A program made the position numbers and the translations under genes. 64,000 nt of DNA from Tanypteryx hageni. Its lineage: Eukaryota; Arthropoda; Insecta; Odonata; Petaluridae. Positions 1-12,400 of this stretch are shown piece after piece. The notes under the pieces are model-generated. The model was not told the origin of the DNA and searched no databases. It was given only the letters and a program-made list of their open reading frames with translations. Every line of letters begins with the position of its first letter. Positions within the stretch are counted from its first letter, which is position 1. Where the stretch lies: contig CM054116.1 in the NCBI GenBank assembly GCA_028673005.1, positions 34,010,854-34,074,853 on the forward strand, in the 5' to 3' direction.

Positions 1-660
1 ATATGGCTGTGGGTGTGATTCAGGTATGTTACTTTGGATGATACAAACTCTGAAAGTGTTGAATACATTGAAGACAAGTTTGTTTGTTGTTTCACATTAC
101 AGTGGAAGTTCTCTAAAATGTGTTTCTTTGTCCTTCTTTCAGGACATTTACATGATGGACATTTCACATCATCATATAGTCACTTTGAATGCTTCTGTGA
201 CTGCAGCACACACATTCACATCAGATGGGAGAGGGAAACCCGGTGCCAGTGTTAGCCTACTCTTACAAAAGATACCGGAAACTGGAATAAATAAACCATA
301 TGTGTCTTTGGAGTTCTTTTTTCCAATTATCAGGCTCCTATCATTCAGCCCATTATTTTTAACTTACCTAATGAAATTAAATTACTTTCTTCAACTTGGT
401 TATTCAGCAACAAATATAAAAAATTACTTTCATGTCAAGGCTATTACAGCATTGATGAATTTCTTTCTGATAAATTGCAGTTATATTTGTCACTCCATTT
501 TGTAATGTGCACTATGTATTTAGTCAGAAGCCTGCACATTAAAAATTTACCTTACAGAGAAAAATACATAGTCTACCCCTTGGAATTTTTTAATTTTCTG
601 CAATTTTACAGCAATGTATTAGATTAATGCCATTGTCAAAGGGGAAAATTTTTAAACCTA
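1..660. other. Intergenic sequence with a SINE-core fragment
   Basis: No gene recognised. Bases 231-268 (GAGGGAAACCCGGTGCCAGT and onward) match a stretch near 61083-61120 almost base for base, so this is a dispersed repeat, probably the core of a SINE. Short open frames at 26-505 and 34-255 pass through this repeat and resemble no family I know. A weak exon-like stretch follows the TTCAG at about 139-144, but nothing joins to it. Confidence 0.4.
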
Positions 661-663
661 CCT

Positions 664-970
664 TACCTTAGTTCCAATGATTATTGTTGCACACATTATC
701 GAGGAACTCACAAACAATCATGTTCTTTCAAGTATATTCAAAAGGAAAAAAATTAAAATCTACCTTGTTTCCAATGATTATCACTGCACACTTCATTAAA
801 TATGAACACAAACAATCACGTTTCCTCAAGTATTGGGCAATGACAGCTATTAACTTCTTATAGGGCCTATTATGAATATCTGTTGAAGATGAAATATCTG
901 CATTGTTGTATTTCATCAGCTCTCCAAAAGTATTATTTATAAACATCCGTTCTTGTTGGACACAAAATAT
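664..970 (-). other. Possible exon of an unrecognised gene, with a decayed duplicate
   Basis: Reading the minus strand, an acceptor-like TGCAG ends at 971, then an open frame runs 970-764 and meets a donor AACAAG|GTAGAT. It encodes about 69 residues including HNRPYKKLIAVIAQYLRKRD and CAVIIIGNK. A second, shorter copy at 737-664 repeats the last ~75 bp (YLKEHDCL, then stops) and also ends at a donor-like AAG|GTAAGG. The open frame flanked by splice-like signals suggests a real exon, possibly from a neighbour left of the window. I do not recognise the family. A transposon-derived gene is an equally good explanation. Confidence 0.3.
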
Positions 971-1060
971 CTGCATTTTTTCAAAGTTTTATGTTATTAA
1001 TGCTTTAAAATTGTTTTATGCAATGTTTTTCGTATATAATCAATTCAACCATTTATTTAA

Positions 1061-1690
1061 TTTTTAGCCTACTTTCCATAATGTAAATAGGCTTATAGTT
1101 TTGTCTGTCTGTCCCCACTATTAACTTTTGAACCAATAGACCAATTTTCATGAAATTTGGTGGAAATCTCGTTACATGGGCCGAGCTCCCAAGGATAGTT
1201 TTTGTTGCGAGGATTGAAGTCCCGGGTTCGATTCCAGGAACTATCCTTCCAATTTGATTTACATGGGAAATCTGAAATCTATCGTGCAGGGTAATTTTCT
1301 CTTGAACATTAAAACACCCGGAAAGAGTACATAAAAGCCATAAAATGTTGAAAATAAATGCGTATTTCTGACAAATTCCTTCGTGTTACGTAAAAACATC
1401 ACAAGAATGAGATATTTTATAGTTTTAGCCATTGGACCATATTTATATATTTTTTGAATGAAAGAAAATAATCTTCTGCCTTAAAAATCAAAAATCCTGT
1501 GTCAACTTATGGGAAAATATAATCTTCTCTCGGAGTCTGATCTGGGACTATTTCTTGGATGCTTGATTTTTTTTTACCACATCATGGGGGTTTAACGATT
1601 TTGAAAGTTTCAGCTCTTAATTCCATTGTGAAATGTCCAAAAGTACCGTGACAGGCAGATGGACACTTGAGAATTATTATATAAAGTTTA
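1061..1690 (+). repeat. Composite dispersed repeat (TAGCCTACTTTCC family, copy 1)
   Basis: Bases 1061-1312 share the start TTTTTAGCCTACTTTCC, a GTCTGTCTGTCC stretch, the AACCAATAGACC/AAATTTGG motif and a tRNA T-arm-like hairpin with copies at 34772 and 48967. From about 1313 (CACCCGGAAAGAGTAC) the sequence instead matches the reverse complement of 60736-60365, ending near GTACCGTGACAG at ~1645-1672. So two repeat modules are joined here. The GTCTGTC...AAATTTGG layout is common in Helitron-related repeats of invertebrates, which is only a suggestion of class. Confidence 0.6.
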
Positions 1691-2580
1691 TTATTATTAC
1701 TTACTTGGAAATGTAATTACATCATGCTCAAATACACCAAATTATGTTGTTATTATGTATTTTAAATTTATAGTTTTTGCAATAAAGTTTATTTCATGGA
1801 ATTTCTTACCCTTTTCCTTAATTTCCCAAAATTTCCAATTGAATTCATTGAAAGAAAATATGGTTGGAGAAGGGAGGAAAAGCTAAATAAGGAAAGGAGG
1901 TGGGGGAGTAGGGTAGGTTACTGTTAGTTCACAAATTTCACGTCCTCCCTACTTGTTATATATTAAAATTGTATTGAAATTAGGCATACTAGTTCTTTCC
2001 AGAACTACTTGTTCTCATCTAATAAGGCAATTTAAGAATACTGTACAACAATTCTGCTTGGGCAAACTATGTTGAATGAGGAATCAGCCTCTTGAACTAT
2101 TACCGTCGCTAACACATGCATTACAACATTTTTAGACTGTTAACATACACTGCTATTTTGTTGTCGAATAATTTTAGATGTCAATGTGCAATCAATATTA
2201 TCCAAGTTGGCGATCAACCTTGCAAACGACTTGAACAGCAATCCAATAACAAATATAAAATAATATACTAGAAAAATGATGTAAATAACCTTATAACAGT
2301 ACTGTAGAAACCCCTACATAGTAGTGCATTTTATTCCTAATTACTAACCTCATTAGAATCATTTTCAATTAAAATCAAATATGTAGGATAATATCATTTT
2401 ATTAAATGCATTGTATTATTCTGCAACTGAAATTCACAACTTCAAAAAAGAAAACATTCCCGACGATGACAACCTCATGTAAAAATAAATAATGCTTTTT
2501 CATTACTGTTAATAACAGTTTCTTTTTAATACATGAAAGTTACAACGATGTAAAAATGAGGATAAAAACAGATGGTGTGG
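1691..2580. other. AT-rich spacer and SEC61G 3' UTR
   Basis: No coding potential seen. The right part is the 3' untranslated region of SEC61G; a minus-strand AATAAA at 2403-2398 lies about 180 nt beyond its stop codon and is a plausible poly(A) signal. A GA-rich patch lies at 1868-1915. Nothing else recognised. Confidence 0.4.
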
Positions 2581-2974
<394 letters not shown>

Positions 2975-3452
2975 TGCTGCTGTTTGGACTAATTATTAAG
3001 AATAAAATAATTAAAATTTCAACAGTTATTGTAAGGGGAAAATATGGTATCCACCTCGACCACCAGCTACTCACAACTACCACTACGTGATCACCGTTGC
3101 ACTGTCCAGTTTCAAGAGATGAAAATTCCACGCGATTCCACGTCAGAGTAGTTGGCAGTACGTCATTTCCTAAAAAGCGTACGAGGCATACGGTAATTTT
3201 AACGCATCGTAAATTGTAGTAAGAATAGTGCTCGTGGCGTGGCCGTAGCGCTGTTGTAATGGATCATTCAAATTCAAGTCTGTTGTTAAAATTTTGCGAA
3301 CCGCGAACAGTGAAGATTAATTCTAGAAAACAATTGGAACTTAGTTAAATGATATTTATTTTGTTTGAAACTCTAGTTTTTATCCGCATAATTGCCACGA
3401 TAAGTTTGGACATCTACTCTATTCTGTTTGGCGATTTATTTATTCAGTGAAA
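2975..3452. promoter_or_regulatory. Shared 5' region between SEC61G and NUF2
   Basis: The start codons of SEC61G (minus, 2974) and NUF2 (plus, 3453) face away from each other across 478 bp. No convincing TATA box sits at a fixed distance from either ATG, and the stretch 3040-3260 is richer in CG dinucleotides than its surroundings (for example CCGCGAACAG near 3300, GGCGTGGCCGTAGCGC near 3236). That fits a TATA-less bidirectional housekeeping promoter. Transcription starts are not visible from sequence, and a 5' UTR intron of SEC61G is possible (AG at about 2982). Confidence 0.5.
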
Positions 3453-6400
3453 ATGGCTTCACATCAAATTCTCAAACAGTTTTGGCCGAATTTTAACGCG
3501 ACTAAGAACGATTTAAAGAACCCTACTCAGAATTTTTTGATGAGGTTTTACGAGACGTTTTTCGAAGAATGCGCACTCGCTGAACTTTTGATGGAGGTAT
3601 TTCTTAAAGAAATAATCATATATATCCATATATAATGAGTTTTAATAAGATTTCAAATGTGATTGGTATCAAATTTAAATTTGTGACATTTTTCCTTAAA
3701 GCCGATTCCAACCGATAAAGTGCTATATCCAGCCCTAATTAAAGATACTTTACCAATAATTTCCTATTGTGTAATGCTCAAAAAAATATTTTCGATGATC
3801 AAAGGATCACAATTTGGATTGGAAGACATTATTGAGCCAAGTAAGTATTTATAGTTGGTCATATCTTACGGTCATTTTGAAATTCATATAGATGTGTAAT
3901 TTTGTCAAATTTTTCGGTAGATCTAATTAAGATAAAAATGTTGACATTAAAATGTTTCTTCAAAATTAAAACAAGATATTTATTTATTTGTAATTTCACA
4001 TACACCGTGATCGCCATTTACAGTGAAATAATAATAATAAAATTCTATGTATGAACATTAGATATAACAAGAATAAAACAATTATCCCGTAAAAAAACTA
4101 ACAATAACTGTCGAATGATGATTGTGATTATTTAGGTGAAATATGTGACTCCTAGCGTAATAAATGATTTTATTGATAGAAAAAAGGATCAATATGTGGA
4201 GGTAAGGTATTCAAAATAGAAGGAAGATGAATGAAAAGAGAACGTTTGGCTAGAGAAATCCTCGGAGTAAACATGAAATAAGGAAGAAGAACGAATAGTT
4301 CTGGGTGAAACTCGGAAATTTATATCAGATAGTAACTCAGGGTAGTCTGTAACGGAGTTTAAAATATTATAAATAAAAGAAAGATCAGATTAAGTACGAA
4401 TCGCAAAAAGATTATCAAAAGAGAGCAGATAAAACAGCATCATTAGAAGAGAATTTACACAATATTTCACAATTCTAAGGAAAAAATATAGGACTGTCAA
4501 GGGGAGAGAGATTAGAAACAGTAGACCTAGACCATATAGGAGAGTGATATGTTATAATAGGTAATACAATGGTAGAAAAGTACATTCTGAGTGCTAAAGG
4601 ATCTCTGATATCTGTAAACGATACAAAATGCCTAGGAGAGACTGCTTTATTTTTAATTGCTGTAATATGGTCAGAAAAAATTAGTACTATCAGTAATTAC
4701 ACCTAAATCTTTCTGCTGTAAAACTAGTCAACTCCAAATTAATGCAGTAGTTAAAATTTATAGGGTTTCTGTGAAGGGAGATAGTCATGACATTACATTT
4801 CTTTAAATTTAATCTTAGTTTCCATACATCCCACCAATTTGATATTAAGTTAATTAATGCTTGGAAGGATATAGTCAGCTATGGTAGCAACCTGCTTAAA
4901 AATTTTGTAGTCATCTGCATAAAGAAGTGTGTGGACCTCCGAAGAGTGGAGGAGGGTAGCCAAAGCATCAACATACAAATTAAACAGATAGGGCCCAAGG
5001 ACACTTCCCTGCGGAACACTGGAGGTGATGGAAGACCAATCTGATGCAACACCAGATAGTACCACCCTCTGTGTACAATTTTTCAAAAAACTACTCAAGA
5101 GATTTAGGAAATTACCGTGAATATTAAAGCGGTGGCTAAGTTTGTGAATTAGAAGGTTATGATTTATCAGAAGCCTTAGAGAAGTCTAGGAAAACGGTGA
5201 CTAACTGAAACTTATTAACTAGAGCATCAACAGCATGTTGTTGAAAACTGCTAATTTGGTCATGCAGGAGCGGCCAGGAACAAATCCATGTTGTTTAGTG
5301 GAAAGATGCGGTCAGGGGTGTATATAGGGGCACTTTACCATCTCCTCTCCTTCCTCCCCTTTATTTTAGTTTTTACGCTGCATATTTGCAATCGTTATAA
5401 AATTCTCTGTTGATTGATACCAATGTCGACTGCATCTCCTTGTCGTACCTGTCGCCGTCCCCCCTTTTCCCTTTCCCCCTGTATTTTACTTTTTACACTG
5501 CATATTCGTAATCATTATAAATTTTCTGTCGATTGATACAGATGTAGACTGTTTCCTTGTTGTACATTTTGCCCTCCCCCCTCCTTCACCCCTTTATTTT
5601 AGTTTTAACGCTGCATATTTGTAATCGTTATAAAATCCTCTGTTGATCAATACCAATGTTGACTATGTTCCCTCAGCGTACCCGCTTTCCCCTCCTCTCA
5701 TTCTTTTTGCTGCATATCCATATATTTCCCTCAGTCCTTGCTCCTTTTTCCATCCTATTCATAAATACCCCTCTTTTCCCCACCCCAGTTTTTACTATGG
5801 GAAGTGGGATTAATGGCAACTGGTATTCAAGCATTCGAATTTGAGCAACTGTGGTAATGCCCTGTGCAATTACCTCAGTTTTTAAATTAAGTCTCACCCC
5901 AAATGCTTGTACTGTCCCCAGATTAATAAGATTTTTTCATTGCAGGGTACTCACAATTTCTACTCAGCCTTCCTTTTTTATTTTAACTGTGCCTTCCCTG
6001 TCATCAAATGCAAACCCAAAACCATTAAAAAAATCTTGGTCACCAATGAGCAGGGCCGACCCTAGCAATTGCAGGGCCCAATTAGGAAATTTTTAGCGGT
6101 GCCCCTACAGTGAAGATTTTGATGCATGTAATTCATTATAAAGCTTTGTATAAAAACTCACTTTAAAAGCCAAATGGCAATTTTGCTAATGAAAGTTTTT
6201 GTAAGTTTTACTTTCAAAGGCAGATTAGTGAGATGACAAGACGGTAAATATGCAGAAATGTGCATTACACCGCATTGTATCATTGTCTTTATATTTATAT
6301 TCTAAACATTGGATTATAATTATTTCAATTTTTATCCTGGAGTTTAGGCTACGATTTACTCATTTTCTTAACTAGAAGTGTTTATATTCAGGACTAGATA

Positions 6401-9400
6401 CTGTATATTTATTTTATATATTCTTGACATGTCATTTTTCCCCCTTTTTTCATTTATGGAGGGTTTTTTATAATAAGAATAATGATAAAATTAAATAATA
6501 ATATGTTTCAAGTTACTCACAAACCAGCACTTTATTACTTGAGAAATTCTTATTAAATTAAATATTTAAAAATAGATCTTTCTTGTCTTTTGTTCTGCAA
6601 ACTCTTTCAATATGTTGTCCAAGTCTTGGCTTCATCGCATTCTATGGATAATATTGTAAGATTGTTTTGTCGCTCTTGGAGCATGTTTGACCTTAGATAG
6701 TCTTGATTAGTTTCAGTTTCGAAAAGCTCCTTTACTCTGACACTACTGTCACTGGAATGCAATGAAAAAAATTTGGAAATCCTGTAGCTCTGTCATTTAA
6801 AGCAAGATATTCAAGCATTTTAAATGGCTTTTCATAATGAGAACAAGGAAGAATTGGCTTTAGTGCTTCCATTTCCTCAAACAGCATGTGACCATCTAAA
6901 TCAGCTGACTTTACAGTTTTAACAAGTTCATTTTCCTGAGTAAATTTGGCATCTGTTAAAGCAATTTCTAGATCTGCTGCATGTTTTCGTAAGGCCTCTT
7001 TTGGAATGTTTTGGAAATCACTCAGAAATCCAAATAACCTTACATGCTCTTTCAGCTGTGTAAACTTTGGCTCAAGAGACTAGATAGCTTTGCCTAGGAT
7101 TTGGTTGAAACATTGAACCTTGTAAGCTTCTTTGCGATTAGTAATGGGATCATCAGCAGATTTGTAACTAAAGTGTTTATTTCGTTTTTGCAATCTCTTT
7201 GTTTGAAATTCTGGAACCACTTCTAAGTCATTTGCGAGCTCATTTGCTCCAACAAAGACTTGTTCAAAACCAATTTCTCTTTATCTTCTTAGCCAATCAC
7301 AGAGCTTTTCAAATGAAGAAAGACCTGTGACAAGGTCTACTGTTTCACTCTGCAGCTCTTTGCTCACAAAATTCACTTGAAATAACAAATCATGCCAGAA
7401 AACTAACGAAACTAAGAACTTATAATCTTTTATTGGATTTGCTAAGAATTTAGCTTCACTTCTTGCCTGAACATCATCTGTTGTTTCTGTTATCTCTACA
7501 AGTGCATTGTAGAAGTTGCCAGCTTGATACTTGAGAGCCTTGACACTTTGCATTCGACACTCCCACCTTGTTTCACAGAGAAGTTTGACAGAAAGGCCAG
7601 TAACATACTTTCGAATAACAGCCCATCTTTTTGTAGACGCTGAAAAAAAAAACAAATACGCTGAAGTCCTAATGCTTAAAGTTCTTGTATAAGTACATTG
7701 TACAGATTTTCTCCTGTGCTGCTCTCGACAACTAAAAACTTAATGAAATGTTCGTACATGCCTGCTGGTGTATCAGGTAATGCACCATCAGACACATATC
7801 TTATTGTCATGGACATTTGCTCTTGGTGGCTGATATCAGGAGTGCAATCAAGTCCCAGTTCTCTCAAGTATTTGAATCAATTTACTGCAGTCAGCTAATG
7901 GAATATCTAGAAAAACAATATATTATCTGACTCTCAATTTGGATTCAGAAAAGGTAAATCAACTGAGTCAGCTCTTCTGTCAGCAATAAATGTTATCTTA
8001 GAAGCAATAAAAATATAGTCTTAGGATTTTTCTTTGATCTCACAAAAGCATTTGATGCTGTCAATCACAAATTGTTACTATCAAAGTGCTCTGCTATTGG
8101 TATCCAGGATGTGGCCCATAACTCGCTATCCTCTTACCTAACTAATCACCAGCAAGTAGTATCCCTCTCAATGTTGAAGGACAAATATCCTGTTGACGTA
8201 CAGATCCATCTTCTATGGTGTGCGGCAGGGTTCCATTGCTGGACCTATACTGTTCTTAATTTTCATTAATGATTTGCCAGAACATTTAAGCTCAGGAGCT
8301 TTGTCTAACTCAGTAATGTGTGCTGATGATGTTAGTGTCCTCTTAAAAAAAACCAGGCATCACCACTTTGTCTAAATCAGCAAGTGATTCCAAAATGACT
8401 GAATGGTCCAAGTTAAATAATCTTAAACTGAATAGTAATAAAACCCAGATTGTGTGCTTCTCCTCTTCCAGACAACCCTTCAATATTCAGATTCCAAATC
8501 AAAATACCCTTGTTCCTACAATGGAATTTAAATTCCTTGGCACACATATTGATCCTTGATTGGAATTGTCGCATCGATCATCTGCCCAAAAAGGTAAATC
8601 CTGCTTTTTACCTTGCCTCTTTTCTTAAGAGTAGTGTTGTCTTGAAAATGTTCTATTTTGCTCATTTCTACTCCATTGTAAAATATGGAATCGTTTTCTG
8701 GGGTTCCTCTCCTCATCTAAAGGAAATATTCCTAATTAAAATAATATTTGTATGTACAATTATGGGAAGTGGCTTTTATTCCAGCTGTCATCCAATTTTT
8801 AAGGAATTAGAACTTCTTGCTGTCCCTTCAATTTATATTTATTGGTTAATGTTGTTCACTAAGGGAAACATCTCGAATATGGAGAAAAATTCAATGGTGC
8901 ATAGCCACTTCACATGCAGAGCTGATGATTTGCATATGTATTTTAATAGCTCTAAGGTTGAATGTAAAGGTTCCTAAGCAATGGGCATTAATTTGTGTAA
9001 TAAACTGTCCACCTCTATTAAGAAGATTGATAATTTCAATTTATGTAAAAGAGAATGTTTGTTTTCCTCCTGAATAAATGTTATTATAGTATTTATGAAT
9101 TTCCCTAATGTCTATGTATTTAAGGTATCAATTAGCAAACACATCTATTTTGTATTTTTATTTTTGTGTATAATTAATGTTTTAGGTTATAACGTGTCCT
9201 ATACCAAGTGTTTTTTTGCTGTGATCTTTGGACAAATAAATTATGATATGATATGATATTTAATTCAATTTCATTTCTATTATAGATCCAAAACGTACCT
9301 CTAAGCAAATAGAAATGCTCATCAATTTCTTAGCATATGTGGATTGCCATGCTGGACTCTATTCTACTCAGGCATTGGCTGATTCTGATAATAAGGTTTT

Positions 9401-12400
9401 GGAAAAGGAAGCACTTACTAAAGAAATTGATGAACTTAAAGAAAAACTTAATGAATGTGCTATGAACAAGGCAAAATTTACCTCAGAATTGAAATCGGTA
9501 AGATTTTTAATGTAGTTAATTCAATGATAAATATAAAAAAATTGATGGAAATTCCAAGTGATCACTAAAGTATAAAGAAACTATCCATGGAAAGTGCATC
9601 TTTACTTGCAATTTATGATAATTGACAAATTTGTGGGCTGTAACTTTTCTATGATTATATTACACAAGCTGAAGCGAGGCTTTTTGCTAGGAGCAGTTTG
9701 TTCTTGCAGCATCGAGTAGAGTGGAATAATGTGGAGTGCAATTAGTGTTACTTATCATAACAATATTACCGTATTTACCCGAATCCAAGACGAGGTTTTG
9801 ATTGAACTTGAAAATTGGATTCTTTTATGCAACTTGTGAACATCAGAGAGGCTTTGCAATGGAACTTGCATGATAGCTGCCTACCTATGGTAGAATCCAA
9901 GTAATGAGAGGGCAGCATTCCTAGAACAGATGGGACACATAACCATATTATATTTATTTATTATTATATTTAGTCGGCATTAAAAAATCCTTGAATTACC
10001 TATTTCATTTGAATCTCAGTTAATTTATTAGAGTACATATTTATGGACCAATAGAAAAGATTTTTCTGAAACTGAAGAATATTCGCTGGAATATGCAATT
10101 GATGGCTCTGAAACAATATTTTTGTAGATGCTGCATGTCATCATCATCAGTAATTAGAAGTTTTTAACCTTTTGCATATTCCGTTCCACCTACCATTTTG
10201 TCAAAAAATCTTGGTCCCACCATGACAAAAACAAGCCATCTTTTCCAAAAAGTGGATTTTTACATCAATTGCATTTCAGTTTTATATTAATCATTATGGA
10301 AACTTTTAAGGACCTTAAATATTGCAGTAATTTTGTTGAGAAAGTGGCTTATAATAATTATCTTTGAAACTTCTTGTTCCACCGGCTGGGAAACACTGAG
10401 TTATAGGAAAGATTATTGCCCTAATGAACTATCAACATTTCAAACTCATTGATTTGTTTAACATTTTTCACAGAACCACTAATAATCTGCTGCAGTATCC
10501 TGTTTGGGAATTACTGCTGTAAAATAGGGGGGGGGTGAAAGGATTAATGGGTCTTTTGATATGCTATTTATTAGCGCTGCATGTTGAGAACAGTAGCACA
10601 TATTAGAATTGGACTTGCCAACTATGCATATTACGATTTCGGGAGATTTCGCCCCAACATTAGTACAATTCTGGGAGACAGCTGTTGACATGGGCTTCTG
10701 CAGAAACAGTGGTGGAGCAATTTAGGCAACATTTGCTAATTTATTTTCATATATGTCAAATTAGGAAAACGATGAATAATTAAATAATTTTTTGCAAAGA
10801 TAACTTTTTCTTAAAGGTTGGAGATTGATGGCAAGATGCTCGTTCGTCTATCTGCGAATGCCCGTGTGGAAAAATTGAAGTGCTTTGTGCATAAGAAATT
10901 AAAATTTGATAATATTTACTTTTGGTATATACACGTGCAGTAGAACTCTGATTATTCGAATGTCCAGTTATCTAAATATGTGTTCGAAGATTATAATGGT
11001 ATTTTTGTCACTCTTTCCCTTCTTTTGGAGAGATTAGGACAACTTTTATAGCTATGGTGATGATTCGAAAGGCATTGTAGAGAAATTTGTCAGGAAGTCT
11101 TCCTCAAAACTGCTATCAATCAGTTCTCTTCTTAATTATATTTTCCATTAAAACATTGCATTTTAACTACATTTATATGTATATTTGTTGACCATAGAAT
11201 TAATATTCTGTATTTTTATAGATCTGGGGTCTCCAACCTTTCAGCACCCAAGATCTACTTTCCATTTGTAAATTTACTGAGGATTGACTATGTCTACGTG
11301 GGCCTTGATGCGATACTTCGGAGCAGAGGGGAGAGGGGGTGCCCACAAATTTACCCCAAACTTTAGGAGACAGAAGCCAGCGTCATAGCATGACCTTCTT
11401 AACACACCCTACCAATTAAATTAAATTTTTATTGCAGACAACTTATTATTTGAGTTAAACAAACTTGAATAAAACTTTGAGTTTTCTTTCTGAACAAGGG
11501 AATATTTTACTTAAAATAAAATTTCATTAATTTCAACAGAAAAATCATGTTATGAAACTTATTTATTGAATTAATGGGAACTCAGATACTCCATATTTTC
11601 TATAGTAATGGAAAATTCTGGTGTGCAAGTTGATACTGCAACTCGAATACTGTCACTCATTGTCAGATGTTTGTCTGTTAAGCTGGTGCGATGCTATGTT
11701 TTGATTCCATTCATGTAGGAAAACGTTGACTCACACAAATATCTTGAGCCAAAGAATGACTTCACTTTCAAAGTTACATTCACTAATGAACTATAAGAAC
11801 TTCTGTAAACAAAAGTCGAAATCTATATCGTCTCAACATTTTTCTCATTTTAATAAAAAGTAACAGCGTTGAGGGAAGGCTCCGTGATTGACTTTAGAAG
11901 AGCCAAAGATCAACCGGTCGATCGCGATTGACTAGTTGAAGACCTCTGCTATAGTTTAATGCATTGTAATATGTATTTTAAAATAAGCAATCAAAATAAA
12001 TGTACACTTCCACTGTACATACATTTTTTCCAATTATCCGAAGTTTTGATTATCCGAACCACCCTACATCCCAATTAGTTCGGATAATCTGAGTTCTACT
12101 GTATATAGCTTGTTCCATTGGATAAGTGGTATTGACACCAATATGTATAATAAGAATTATGCATTAAATAAGTTTTATGCATAAAATGAATTTTGTCCTC
12201 AATTATTATTGGTAGAATAATTTTCATTGTGGTAAAAATTCTTTCAATTCCCTTCACTTTTTCTATTATCTCTTTCTTCCATGCGTAAATAATACATTTT
12301 AAGTATTCTTGTATACTTTTAAAATTTGTTAATTGTTAAGATAATACATACTCATGAAGGGATTGGTTCAAAAAAGTACTATTGTCAAAATTAAAACAAA

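Noticed and set aside
4787..5044. Plus-strand frame of 85 codons
   Set aside because: Antisense to the LINE reverse transcriptase encoded on the minus strand.
5341..5700. CRISPR-like array
   Set aside because: Units are ~115-120 bp with no short repeat/unique spacer pattern, in an animal genome; a plain tandem repeat.
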